A DNA stretch of 49,221 nt from CAYYJM01 sp964471755 (GTDB lineage: Bacteria; Planctomycetota; Planctomycetia; Gemmatales; Gemmataceae). The notes beneath the pieces are model-generated. The model did not search any database. It saw nothing but the letters and a program-made list of their open reading frames with translations, and was not told the origin of the DNA. Shown in pieces: positions 19,232 to 27,302 of this stretch. The stretch covers positions 1-49,221 of the forward strand of contig CAYYJM010000010.1 of NCBI GenBank assembly GCA_964471755.1. The letters are read 5' to 3'. Every line of letters starts with the position of its first letter. Within the stretch, counting starts at the first letter, position 1. The position numbers and the translations under genes are program-made.

Positions 19232-20431
19232 ATGACCATTCGATTGGTGGTGATCGAGGGGCCGGAAGCCGGCCGGGAATACGTCTTCGAGGAACACGCC
19301 ACCTTCATGGTCGGTCGCGCGCCGGAGGCACGCCTCCGCCTGTCGAACGCCGACGACCTCTGTTCGCGTCTCCACTTCATGGTCGAGATCAACCCGCCGC
19401 TCTGCCGGCTGTGGGACATGGAGAGCCGGAACGGCACCTTCGTCAACGGTCAGCGGGTCGATGGCCGGGTCGATCTCCAGGACGGCGACCAGATCCGGGC
19501 CGGGCGAACGGTTCTGCAAGTCCAAGTCAGCGCCGAGTCCGCCCTGGATCGTACGATCGCGTATTCCGTGCCGATCGGCACGCAGAGCAGCGAGGGCGAC
19601 CTGCCGCAGGTGGAGGGCTTTCGCCTGGAGAAGGAACTCGGCCGGGGAGCCATGGGCGTCGTCTATCAGGGCACGACTGAGGCGGACGGCTCGGCCGTGG
19701 CGATCAAGCTGATCCATCCGGCGATCCGCGGCGACGAGAAGGCGCTGCGGCGTTTCCTGCGTGAGGCCACCACCCTGCGTCGGCTGCAACACCGTCGGAT
19801 CGTCGCCTACCGGACGATGGGTTTGACCCGGGACCGTCTCTATGTCGCGATGGAGTTCGTCGAGGGCAAGAACCTGGCCGACGTCCTGGCCGAATATGGT
19901 CGGTTGCCGCTGAAGCCGGCGGTGGTCATGGCCTGTCAGATGCTGGAGGGCCTGGAACACGCTCACGGCAAGGGCTTCGTCCACCGTGACATCAAGCCGG
20001 CGAACATTCTCCTGGCGAAGACGGAGGCGAGCAAGCACGCGGTCAAGATCGCCGACTTCGGCCTGGCCCGGATCTACCAGGGCTCGCAACTGAGCGGCCT
20101 GACGATGGAGGGCGACATGGGCGGCACCCTGCGATACGCCGCCCCGGAGCAGCTGACCAATTTCGGCGACGCGTTGCCGGCGTCGGATCAGTACAGCACG
20201 GCCGTCGTGCTGTACGAGTTGCTGACGGGCGAGATGCCGCTGGCGACGACGCGGAATGTGATCGAGTTGTACCATCGAACGCTGCTGGAGCCGCCGGTGC
20301 CGCTCGGCGATCGTCGCCCGGACGCCTCGCCGGTGCTGGTCGAGGCGGTCCACCGTGCGATGGCCAAGAAGCCGGCCGAGCGGTTCGCCGATGTCGGAGC
20401 GTTCCGCCAGGCTCTGGAGGCGAGTGTCTGA
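19232..20431 (+). CDS. Soluble FHA-domain Ser/Thr protein kinase
   Basis: A 399-residue kinase without membrane helices. An FHA domain (residues ~22-90) has the phosphopeptide-binding motifs MVGRAPEAR, SRLHFMV and RNGTFVNGQRV. The kinase domain (~130-395) has GRGAMGVVYQG, VAIKLIHP, HRDIKPANILL, ADFGLAR and YAAPEQ, all catalytic residues intact. The FHA domain suggests binding of phosphothreonine on partners or on the kinase itself. GGAGGACGGCGGAC precedes the ATG. The frame stays open for about 1.5 kb upstream, but that is the antisense of glnA. It is divergent from glnA (126 bp apart), which invites but does not prove a link with nitrogen control. Confidence 0.92.
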   Translation: MTIRLVVIEGPEAGREYVFEEHATFMVGRAPEARLRLSNADDLCSRLHFMVEINPPLCRLWDMESRNGTFVNGQRVDGRVDLQDGDQIRAGRTVLQVQVSAESALDRTIAYSVPIGTQSSEGDLPQVEGFRLEKELGRGAMGVVYQGTTEADGSAVAIKLIHPAIRGDEKALRRFLREATTLRRLQHRRIVAYRTMGLTRDRLYVAMEFVEGKNLADVLAEYGRLPLKPAVVMACQMLEGLEHAHGKGFVHRDIKPANILLAKTEASKHAVKIADFGLARIYQGSQLSGLTMEGDMGGTLRYAAPEQLTNFGDALPASDQYSTAVVLYELLTGEMPLATTRNVIELYHRTLLEPPVPLGDRRPDASPVLVEAVHRAMAKKPAERFADVGAFRQALEASV

Positions 20432-20551
20432 GCGATCGGGATACGAATGTAACAACCCTCGCCGAGAAAACTTTCGTCGGTTTGGATGCGTCGATAAAGT
20501 AGAGAGGTACGCTCACCCACTGGTGGGAGTCATCTCCCGGGAGGGAAACGC

Positions 20552-21532
20552 ATGCGACGAATCGGAATCACAGCCCTGAGCCTGGCCCTGCTGCTGGCCG
20601 GCTCGGCGTTGGCCGGGGCGGCGGAGAAATCCGACGCCGACAAGCCGGCCGCCAGTTGCAGTCGGCACAACACGCAGGTCGATTTCTTCGACACTCCGTC
20701 CGAGGCGGCCACCCAGGCCAAGAAGGATGGCAAACTGGTCTTCGTACTCCACATCTCGGGGTACTTTGAAGATCCGAAGTTCACCTGAAACAACGCAGAG
20801 GCGCTCCGTGTGAACGCCCTGGCCGCCCCCGAGGTGGGCAAATACCTCAACGAGTATTTCTGCTCCTCGTACCAGAAGGTTGGCCCCTTCAAGATCGTCG
20901 GCAACCAGAAGCAGGGCGGCAACGTCGCCAGCTACTTCTGCGCTCCCGATGGTCGCGTCCTGCACGTCGTCGCCGGCCCGGTCAACTCGGATACCCTGCT
21001 CCGCGAGGCCAAATGGGTTGTTGAGACGACCGAGAAGGCCATCAAGGAGAGCAAGGGCGACGGCGGCAAGTTCAAGGCGATCTTCCGCACCGCCCACGCC
21101 GAGCGGCTCCGCAACGAGCATGGCCTGGTCGTCGAGCCGGTCACGTTCGATCCGCCAATCGAGCAGGATCCGAAGAGCGCCCTGACCTACAACGATCCGA
21201 CCGGTCGGCCACTGGCACCGATCCTGAAGGCGGTGCCGATCGAAGGGCCGGACGTGACGATCCGCGCTCGAGTCGAAGCTCAGGCGGCGGCTCCCGGATT
21301 TGGTGGCGGTCTGGCGAAGAACCTCGCCGATCGACGCGGTCGCGGCTGGGTACTGGGTCCGCAGGCCCAGGTGCATCAGATCATGGCCGGACACGCCATG
21401 GTCAAGATCGAGAAGGTCTTCGCCACGGTCTTCGAGAACATCCTCGGCGAGCGTGTCTCGACCAAACCGGTCGAGGTGGTGACGCCCTTCCCGTGGGCCA
21501 ACCAGGAGCTGTTGCGCAAGCGCGGGGGGTAG
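20552..21532 (+). CDS. Candidate selenoprotein: exported thioredoxin-fold protein with in-frame UGA
   Basis: Read through the TGA at 20786-20788, this is a 326-residue exported protein with residue 79 as candidate selenocysteine. The signal peptide is MRRIGITALSLALLLAGSALA. The region KLVFVLHISGYFEDPKFT-U-NNAEALR, then LAAPEVGKYLNEYF, follows the thioredoxin_7/DUF255-like layout in which the catalytic Cys follows a beta-strand and precedes a helix, so the UGA falls at the redox position. The frame stays open for 248 codons after the UGA with normal codon bias, and no ribosome site precedes the possible GTG restart at 20810. A SECIS-like hairpin follows. GGGAGGG lies before the ATG. Alternative: a nonsense mutation or sequencing error replacing Cys. 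Confidence 0.75.
20796..20821 (+). promoter_or_regulatory. SECIS-like hairpin downstream of the in-frame UGA
   Basis: CAG-A-GGCG-C-TC, loop CGTGT, GA-A-CGCC-CTG: nine base pairs with one bulged A and one C-A mismatch. The apical loop begins 18 nt after the UGA and has G at its second position. As I recall it, the bacterial SECIS pattern asks for a short stem, a small loop with G among its first two bases, and about 16-37 nt from UGA to loop; this hairpin meets it. Folded by eye. Confidence 0.5.
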
Positions 21533-21558
21533 TCCCGCTCCCGGCTCGCCGAAAAACC

Positions 21559-21586
21559 GACGCCCCGCCGAGATCGGCGGGGCGTC
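21559..21586. terminator. Bidirectional intrinsic terminator
   Basis: A perfect 12-bp stem, GACGCCCCGCCG (21559-21570) and CGGCGGGGCGTC (21575-21586), with an AGAT loop. The plus side continues TTTCGTTGTT and the minus side GGTTTTTC, so it can stop transcription of both the selenoprotein candidate and the convergent sigma-factor gene. Confidence 0.85.
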
Positions 21587-21598
21587 TTTCGTTGTTGC

Positions 21599-22198
21599 TC
21601 ACACGCAGGCCAGGGGCCGCTTCTTCCGCTTCGCCTTCATCGGCGTCTTGCCCTCCGCGAGCGTTTCCAGGACGCGCTTCAGGCGGTTCCGCGCGACGTG
21701 CAGGCGGCGCTTGATCGTGCCGACCGGCGTCTCGAACTCGCGGGCCATCTGCTTGAGCGTCCGGCTCCTCAGGTAGAAGGCGACCAGCGTCTCCCGGTCC
21801 AGCGGCTTCAGGTAGTCCAGCGCCCGGTACAGCTCGGCGGCCTGCTCGTTGCGCACCAGCTCATCGACCGGAGCCGTCCCCCGGGCCTCGGCGGCCTCGA
21901 GGATCTCGCTCTCGACCTCCTGCACCGGTCCACGCCGGGTCAGGCGGTTGATCGCCATGCGCACCGTGATCTGCCGCAGCCAGCCGGGAAAGGCGGCCGG
22001 CTCACGCAGCTGATCCAGCTTGCGCATGCCGTGCAGGAACACCTCCTGCGTCAGTTCCTGCGCCTCCGAGGCGTTACGCAGCCGCGTCAGCGCCACTGCG
22101 TAGACCGTCGGCTCGAAGCGCGAGACCAGTTCGCCGTAGGCAATGCGATCACCCTGCTGAGCCCGTTCGACCAGGCTCGTCATTTCGTTCCAGCTCAT
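21599..22198 (-). CDS. ECF-type RNA polymerase sigma factor
   Basis: A 199-residue sigma-70 family protein. Region 2 is seen in DRIAYGELVSRFEPTVYAVA and EAQELTQEVFLHGMRKL; region 4 in LKPLDRETLVAFYLRSRTL, then MAREFETPVGTIKRRLHVA, a helix-turn-helix. The C-terminal tail is basic (MKAKRKKRP). The start at 22198 (MSWNEMTSL) is chosen from the family pattern; no good ribosome site is visible, and the frame is open further upstream to 22378 without homology. No obvious anti-sigma gene is adjacent, which is common for Gemmata-type ECF factors. Target genes are unknown. Confidence 0.88.
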   Translation of the reverse strand: MSWNEMTSLVERAQQGDRIAYGELVSRFEPTVYAVALTRLRNASEAQELTQEVFLHGMRKLDQLREPAAFPGWLRQITVRMAINRLTRRGPVQEVESEILEAAEARGTAPVDELVRNEQAAELYRALDYLKPLDRETLVAFYLRSRTLKQMAREFETPVGTIKRRLHVARNRLKRVLETLAEGKTPMKAKRKKRPLACV

Positions 22199-22502
22199 TT
22201 TGGTACATGATCCATCCGATCCCTGCGCTTCTTGGCGACACCCTGGCGGAAGGGTCGTCCCCGGGCGGATCGTTGCGCCTGTCGGGGAGCGTTCCCATTT
22301 CCGTCCGGCACACCCGCGGCACTGGGGGCGATCAGGCGCGCCCGTGCCAGGGACGAGTACCGGAGGTGACAGCGACAATTGGGGCCAGTAGTGGTCCGGC
22401 TCGGTGAGCGGAGCCCTGGCTCAGGTCGCGGGGAACGGAACTCCCGTCGTCGGGATCGATCGTGGGCTGACGGCGTTGCCGGACGTGATTCGTCCGGCGT
22501 CG
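22199..22502. other. Gene-poor stretch upstream of the ECF gene
   Basis: No convincing coding frame, hairpin or promoter was recognised here. Short frames exist on both strands but lack ribosome sites and protein-like composition. It should hold the promoter of the minus-strand ECF gene, which I could not locate. Confidence 0.5.
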
Positions 22503-22937
22503 TCAGTCCCCGACCGAAGTGTTCCCCGTGCGGCGGTGGTCCGTTCGTGTCGCGAGGTCGGGATTACCCCGGGTCCCCGGGACGAGTCGCGCCGATTTCG
22601 CCGGCTGCTGCCGGAAGTCGGGTTGCCCATCAGCGGAGGGCCATGAGGCTCCCTGGGATCGCGATCCGAAGGCTCTGCCTTCGACGCGGGGCCGACCGGC
22701 CCCATCGTGCCCGTCGGCATCGGCATCTAGCCGGGCGTCGCGCAACGAGGCGGACGTCCCGCTTGCCGACCGCGTGGCACTCGTCCACGGGTTGAGGGTC
22801 GGATGATACGTGGGGGGATTCGCCCCGGTACGATCCGCCATCGGGCCGCTGCTACCGCGGTTCAGCTCGACGCATTCGCCCGTGAAACGGACGACGACGC
22901 CACGCTGCACCAGGTTTTCCAGCTGCATCTTGGTCAT
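22503..22937 (-). CDS. Doubtful hypothetical protein, low complexity after residue 60
   Basis: A 144-residue frame with a near-perfect ribosome site (GGAGGTCTGCC before ATG 22937) and a protein-like start (MTKMQLENLVQRGVVVRF, then ELNRGSSGPMADRTG). After about residue 55 it turns into Ser/Asp/Gly/Arg-rich sequence (LDADADGHDGAGRPRVEG), and a second minus frame (22421-22726) is equally open, so the 3' half may be frameshifted or degenerate. I do not recognise a family. The 5' end is very probably a true start; the annotated 3' end is uncertain. Confidence 0.45.
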   Translation of the reverse strand: MTKMQLENLVQRGVVVRFTGECVELNRGSSGPMADRTGANPPTYHPTLNPWTSATRSASGTSASLRDARLDADADGHDGAGRPRVEGRAFGSRSQGASWPSADGQPDFRQQPAKSARLVPGTRGNPDLATRTDHRRTGNTSVGD

Positions 22938-23281
22938 GGCAGACCTCCGGGAAAGTAAGCGGGACAGAGGGAACCCGCACGACGGCGAGTGTGTCTGTCC
23001 AGCGAGGCATGAAGAAAGTTCTTCGCTACCTCTGTGCGGTAATGGAATTCGGGTCGGAGACTGGTGAGTACGGAGGGAGAACCATCCCCACGCGACACCG
23101 GCCTCGTCACCCTAGTACGTCAGGGTTCCTGCTGTTGTGACAGCTGCCACGGAGAAAAAAGTTCCCCGAGGGCGAGTTCACCCTTTCCCAGGAGAGGGCA
23201 ACCTCGGGACAGGTTCGCGCGAAAATCGGCGCACTCGCGGCCAGAGGCCCCCGCGCGTATACTGCTCGGTGGAGGTGAGCC
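22938..23281. other. Gene-free region with a weak hairpin
   Basis: No gene was recognised. A 7-bp inverted repeat (CCCGAGG / CCTCGGG) encloses a CCCTTTCCC...GAGAGGG core at about 23167-23211. TATACT at 23258-23263 could be a -10 box for the DUF4058 gene at 23282, but it is close to the ribosome site and has no -35 partner. Confidence 0.45.
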
Positions 23282-23995
23282 ATGCCGCTGCACGACTGGA
23301 CGGACCAACCCGGCTGGGACGGTGTTCATCAACTCTGGTTGGTGGAACTGCTCCACTGGATCAAGCCGCGCCTGCCGGCGGGTTACCGCACCTACATCGG
23401 CACCCGACCGACGTTCGCGATCGGAGTGCCGGTCCAGGATCGACCGGACCTCGGCGTGCGCGACTGGCCGCCCAGCCACGCCAGCACGTCCGAAACGGGT
23501 CCAGCTCCCACGGGTGAGGATCCCGCCTGGGATCAGGAAGTCGAGATCGCAGTGGAGACTTTGCCGGTCGATCGAATCGTTTACGTCGAGCGTCAGGGGC
23601 TCCTGATCGCGGCTGTCGAACTGGTGTCACCGCGTAACAAGGATCGAGAGTCGGCACAGCGGAACTACACGGCCATCTACGGGGGATATCTGCGACGAGG
23701 AATCCACCTGGTCCTGGTCGATGTCCATCGCCGGCCGCTGCAGTTCTCGTTCGCGGATCGAATCGCGGCTGACCTGGCGTTCGAGCAGCCGCCGTGTCCC
23801 GCGCCGTTCGCCGTCGCCTATCGTGTCGGCGAAGAAGCCCCCAACGGGGGGCGATTTCTTGCCCTGGCGCAACGGCCGCTGACCGTCGGTCAGCCGTTGC
23901 CGACGTTGCCACTAGCTCTGACGGTCCATGAGTCCGTGGCCATCGATCTGGAGCAGACGTACAGCCGGGCGGCCGAGGCGGCGTACATGGGGTGA
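23282..23995 (+). CDS. DUF4058 family protein
   Basis: A 237-residue protein of the DUF4058 family, frequent in planctomycetes and cyanobacteria; function unknown. It opens MPLHDWTDQPGWDGVHQLWL and carries the family core AAVELVSPRNKDRES, then YGGYLRRGIHLVLVDVHRR, and the C-terminal RPLTVGQPLPTLPLAL. The ELVSPxNKD segment resembles the core of PD-(D/E)XK-like folds, but this is not demonstrated. GGAGGTGAGCC precedes the ATG. It is the third DUF4058 gene of the window and is diverged from the tandem pair at 43908-45419. Confidence 0.88.
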   Translation: MPLHDWTDQPGWDGVHQLWLVELLHWIKPRLPAGYRTYIGTRPTFAIGVPVQDRPDLGVRDWPPSHASTSETGPAPTGEDPAWDQEVEIAVETLPVDRIVYVERQGLLIAAVELVSPRNKDRESAQRNYTAIYGGYLRRGIHLVLVDVHRRPLQFSFADRIAADLAFEQPPCPAPFAVAYRVGEEAPNGGRFLALAQRPLTVGQPLPTLPLALTVHESVAIDLEQTYSRAAEAAYMG

Positions 23996-24003
23996 GGAAC
24001 GCT

Positions 24004-24023
24004 CCCCCGGCTTTCGCCGGGGG
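24004..24023. repeat. Short hairpin repeat, copy 1
   Basis: CCCCCGGC-TTTC-GCCGGGGG, a perfect 8-bp stem, sits inside a segment of about 43 nt (roughly 23999-24041) that is repeated almost exactly at about 25550-25592. It begins 8 bp after the stop of the DUF4058 gene and could work as a 3' hairpin. Confidence 0.7.
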
Positions 24024-24171
24024 CTCGCCTCACTCCCCGATATCAAACCTTCGTCCCCACTTTTCTGCACTTTTTTCAGGTCGGCCTTGACCGATTCAAA
24101 TCTCACGTTAGGCTATGAGTCGGTGGTATCACACATCTCTTCCCACCACAAAGAGTACCAACTGTGTTTGA

Positions 24172-24303
24172 ATGGATGTCGAGACAAAACTGGGGGGGCA
24201 ATCGTCGCGAACTGCGAAGCGAACGATCTGCCAGCTCGAACCCCTCGAATCGCGGGACTGTCCGGCAACACTGACCTGGATCGCCACCACGGACGGATAC
24301 TGA
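24172..24303 (+). pseudogene. Truncated N-terminus of a planctomycete surface protein
   Basis: A 43-residue frame ending in a stop: MDVETKLGGQSSRTAKRT, then CQLEPLESRDCPATLTW. The motif LEPLESRDCPAT resembles the N-terminal signature (LExLExRxxPA) of very large secreted planctomycete proteins, where it is followed by hundreds of residues; here a stop arrives 14 residues later. It may be a remnant of a deleted giant gene. No ribosome site is evident. Confidence 0.45.
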
Positions 24304-24376
24304 GATGATGGCGCGAACCGGTCGGGCGGTGACCATTTTCTCACCGATCGGGTTGGTTCTTCCCGAGGTATTCCTG

Positions 24377-24676
24377 ATGCGCCGGATAGTGATGAGCCTG
24401 TTTTGTCTAATGGCATGGGCAACTGTCTGTGACGCTGCTCTTTTCCAGGGTGTGTTTATTGTAGCCGTTACGAAAAGTACCGTCACGGTCGGTCATAACG
24501 CCATGAAAGGAACAACCCTCTTCTTCAGCCCTGACTGGATCAAGAAAGGCCCAGATGGCCGCGATTCTTTCAACCTCCGGGTATCAGACCTGCGGGTCGG
24601 CATGCGGGTTGATGTCCGCTGGCACAAAGAGGGGGGAATCCCGACCTGTGTGGGGATTGGCGTTCATTTGCCTTGA
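24377..24676 (+). CDS. Small secreted protein of unknown function
   Basis: A 99-residue protein with a signal peptide (MRRIVMSLFCLMAWATVCDA) and a short beta-rich domain (GVFIVAVTKSTVTVGHNAM, then DLRVGMRVDVRWHKE). The pattern resembles small OB-like domains of the DUF5666 kind, but I cannot assign it. ATG 24377 is preferred because GAGGT lies eight bases upstream and the signal peptide begins there; the frame is open from 24305. Base composition is less GC-rich than that of neighbours. Confidence 0.6.
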   Translation: MRRIVMSLFCLMAWATVCDAALFQGVFIVAVTKSTVTVGHNAMKGTTLFFSPDWIKKGPDGRDSFNLRVSDLRVGMRVDVRWHKEGGIPTCVGIGVHLP

Positions 24677-24759
24677 CCATACGCCCCATGGAAACACGCA
24701 CTGCCGGCAGTCTCTGCTCGGGCATGGAGTATACGTTTACCTCCTCACGGAAGTATCAC

Positions 24760-25530
24760 ATGAATGTTGGTTTCGCTCGCTTGCTCAGTTCCCTCGCTCT
24801 TGTCTTAACTCTCCCACTCCTCTTTGCCGGGGCGTTGCCGGTTCCCGAACCGAGTCCGGCAGTACACAAGCTGTTCGATAGTGCGTGTGAAGATTTGCTC
24901 TCCGCCGACGAAGGAACCGCGAACCGGGCTCTGCTCAAATTCGTCACTCGACCGGACGAGGCGATTGAGTTTCTGAAGGAGCGATTGCCCCCACTCCGTT
25001 TGACCCGGGATCGAGCCAGGGAGCTGCTCACGGATCTTGGCAGCGACGACGTTCGCAAAGTCCGTGCAGCCTACACCACATTTACCTACCTGGACCCGCG
25101 CCTGGCCCTGAAGAAGGACGAACTCGATAAGGCCCTGAAACAACGTCCACTCAGCCAGCGACTCGCGGAGGTTGTATGCGACCTGCCTCTCGGACACGTC
25201 ACGGAAGCCAACTGGATTCCATACTGTCCGAACCCCACGTGGTATTGTTTTCAGGACTTCATCCAGACGGAAGCCCGGAATTGGTTTGTTCCGGTCACCG
25301 TGGCCGACATCAACAGACCGGGACCCGAGGGAATGCCCTGGACGGAACTCGCCAAACAACGACGGAAATCGAGCTGGGTGCGGGCCGTCCGAGCCATCGC
25401 GATCCTGGAGCATATCGGCACACCCCGAGCGAAAGCGGTCCTCACCGAACTCGCGACCGGTCATCCAGATGCCATTCCGACCCAAGCAGCGAAGTCTGCC
25501 TGCGACCGACTCAAATCGGGAAGAAAATGA
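24760..25530 (+). CDS. Secreted HEAT-like protein of Gemmata type
   Basis: A 256-residue exported protein: signal MNVGFARLLSSLALVLTL, then a helical domain with FDSACEDLLSADEGTANRAL, EAIEFLKERLPPLRL and LLTDLGSDDVRKVRAAY, ending in AVRAIAILEHIGTPRAKAV and LKSG. This matches the helical region that follows WD40 repeats in many Gemmata proteins (AVxxLExIxTPxAxxxLxxLAxGxP), here standing alone without the WD40 part. It starts 83 bp after the small secreted gene. Function unknown, probably protein binding. Confidence 0.68.
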   Translation: MNVGFARLLSSLALVLTLPLLFAGALPVPEPSPAVHKLFDSACEDLLSADEGTANRALLKFVTRPDEAIEFLKERLPPLRLTRDRARELLTDLGSDDVRKVRAAYTTFTYLDPRLALKKDELDKALKQRPLSQRLAEVVCDLPLGHVTEANWIPYCPNPTWYCFQDFIQTEARNWFVPVTVADINRPGPEGMPWTELAKQRRKSSWVRAVRAIAILEHIGTPRAKAVLTELATGHPDAIPTQAAKSACDRLKSGRK

Positions 25531-25554
25531 GTGCCCTGGGCCGCTGCGTTCGCT

Positions 25555-25574
25555 CCCCCGGCTTTCGCCGGGGG
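25555..25574. repeat. Short hairpin repeat, copy 2
   Basis: The same CCCCCGGC-TTTC-GCCGGGGG hairpin and flanks as at 24004-24023. It lies in the 50-bp gap between two convergent stop codons (25530 and 25581), a position suited to termination on both strands, though no T-run follows. Confidence 0.7.
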
Positions 25575-25580
25575 CTCGCC

Positions 25581-27191
25581 TCACTCTCCGATCAGCTTGC
25601 GTACCTTCACGTCATACTTCCGCCCTGCCTTCAGCGACACATGGTCCTTGTCCCCCTTCGGCGCTCCGCCGCGCCAGTCGTAGAAGTGCGTCTCGCCCCG
25701 ACCCATGACCTCGGCCACGGAGCCACGCACGACGATCGCTGTCGCCTCGTCCAGGCCAATCCCGAGATACTGCGGGAACGTCTTCATCAGACTCGTCATA
25801 TCCGCGAAGCGTTTGCGTTGCGCGAAATGCTGGTCGATCGCCGAGCCCGGCAGGAAAGCGAAGCCGCGCTCGTAGCCCTCGGCCATGATGTCGAGGTTGC
25901 CCAGCGGATTGGCCCGGCACAGGTAGTCGCCCTGGATTGACGCCCCGGCCGAGCTGCCGCCGATGACGCCGCCTCGCTTCAGCACGTCGTGAAACAGCGG
26001 CAGCGCAGCCGTGTTCTCGTAGCCGTCCACGAAACGCCACTGCCGACCGCCACTGAACCACAGGCCCTTCGCCTGCTTCAGGATCGCCAGGTTCTTCGGA
26101 TCCTCGACGTCGGTCTTGCTCCGGGCGTCGAGCTGGACGATGTTCTTCGCCCCAGCTTTGGCGAAGAAGCTGGCCTGGTTCGGCCGGGGCAGACCGTCTC
26201 CCGACGCCAGCGGCAGCACGACGATGAGGGCCTCGGGACCGCCGGCCAGGTCGATGAACTTCTTCGTCACGTCCGCTGGCATCCCACCGCCACCGACGAT
26301 GAGGAGCGATCCGCTCGGCACCTCGCACGCCGGCAGCTCCTTCGGCGGAAAGGCCAGGCTCCGTTCGCGAGCCGCCCGCCGCCAGGCCGTCAGGTCGGCG
26401 ACATCGCCTGCCTTGAGTTCCTCGATACGATCCGGCCGACCATTCGCGGCCGGCAGAATGAGGCTGACCCTGTTCTTGCCCAGGACCTTCATCTGTCGGC
26501 CGGCGATGACCAGGGCCGTGTTCTCGTCGATGCCGATGCCGAAGCGATCGCGATGCTTCTTCAGAGCGGCGAGAAGCCGCGGTTGCCGTTTCCGCTGGGT
26601 GAAGTGCTGATCGACGATCGCACCGGGCACGGCGTCGAATCCGGTGGCGATGGTCGGTTCCGGGTTGCCGCTGGCGATCATGACGCGCGACTGAATGGCC
26701 GCCCCGGCCGAGCCGCCACCGATGACGCCGCCGCGCTTCAGCACCGCGGCGAGTTCCTTCTCGAATGCCGTGCCGAGGTAGGCCGCGGCGAGCTTCGTCT
26801 GATCGCCGCTGGAGAACCAGACGGCCGTCGCCTCGGTGAGCGGTTTGACGAATTCCGCGTCGTCGGCCTTCTTGCGATCACGGGTGTGCAGGACGGTCAC
26901 CTTGCTGAAGCCGGCCTTGCCCCACGGCTCGGCGAAGCTCGCGGCGTCGTCGTCCGCCTTGCCGCTGGCCGTCGGCACGACGACGAGCTTGCCCCTGTCG
27001 CCGCCGGCCAGCTGAATGAACGCGTCCCGAACGTCGTCCGGTAATCCGCCTCCACCGGCAAGGACGACCGTCCCGGCCACGCCCTCGGGAGCGATGTAGG
27101 GCAGGCCCGGCTTCGCCTCCGGCCGCCCGGCCAGCGGCAGCGCGACGAGCAGTGTCAGCAGGCAGCAGGTTCCCAGGAGCAGACGCGGCAT
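25581..27191 (-). CDS. Exported two-domain cyanophycinase-like S51 peptidase
   Basis: A 536-residue protein with signal peptide (MPRLLLGTCCLLTLLVAL) and two tandem domains of the S51 (cyanophycinase/dipeptidase E) family. Each has the glycine-rich start (VVLAGGGGLPDDV; LLIVGGGGMPADV), the nucleophile motif (GGGSAGAAIQS; GGSSAGASIQG) and the AIVDQHFTQRKR / SAIDQHFAQRKR histidine segment. Both catalytic serines appear to be kept. Cyanophycinases cut multi-L-arginyl-poly-Asp; an exported form would use external polymer or act on other beta-aspartyl peptides. GGAG precedes ATG 27191. Confidence 0.85.
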   Translation of the reverse strand: MPRLLLGTCCLLTLLVALPLAGRPEAKPGLPYIAPEGVAGTVVLAGGGGLPDDVRDAFIQLAGGDRGKLVVVPTASGKADDDAASFAEPWGKAGFSKVTVLHTRDRKKADDAEFVKPLTEATAVWFSSGDQTKLAAAYLGTAFEKELAAVLKRGGVIGGGSAGAAIQSRVMIASGNPEPTIATGFDAVPGAIVDQHFTQRKRQPRLLAALKKHRDRFGIGIDENTALVIAGRQMKVLGKNRVSLILPAANGRPDRIEELKAGDVADLTAWRRAARERSLAFPPKELPACEVPSGSLLIVGGGGMPADVTKKFIDLAGGPEALIVVLPLASGDGLPRPNQASFFAKAGAKNIVQLDARSKTDVEDPKNLAILKQAKGLWFSGGRQWRFVDGYENTAALPLFHDVLKRGGVIGGSSAGASIQGDYLCRANPLGNLDIMAEGYERGFAFLPGSAIDQHFAQRKRFADMTSLMKTFPQYLGIGLDEATAIVVRGSVAEVMGRGETHFYDWRGGAPKGDKDHVSLKAGRKYDVKVRKLIGE

Positions 27192-27262
27192 CGGTGGTTC
27201 TCCGGTGGGTGAGGATCTCGGAGCGATGCTACCGGAAGTGAAGGTGGGTGGCAAAGAAGAAG

Positions 27263-27295
27263 TAGGGTGGGCCGAGCCGCAGGCGAGAGCCCACC
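27263..27295. repeat. Copy of a 33-nt GC-rich dispersed repeat
   Basis: Begins TAGGGTGGGCCGAGCCGC and ends GCGAGAGCCCACC. Identical or nearly identical units occur at 29149-29250 (tandem) and 29409-29500 (inverted pair). It lies just beyond the 3' end (stop at 27303) of the minus-strand sigma-factor gene, in the 111-bp gap to the S51 gene start. Confidence 0.85.
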
Positions 27296-27302
27296 AGCTT
27301 TC

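Noticed and set aside
20810..21532. Separate gene starting at GTG 20810 after the UGA
   Set aside because: No ribosome site, no signal peptide, and it begins inside a helix of the thioredoxin fold in the same frame as the upstream part; a read-through product explains it better.
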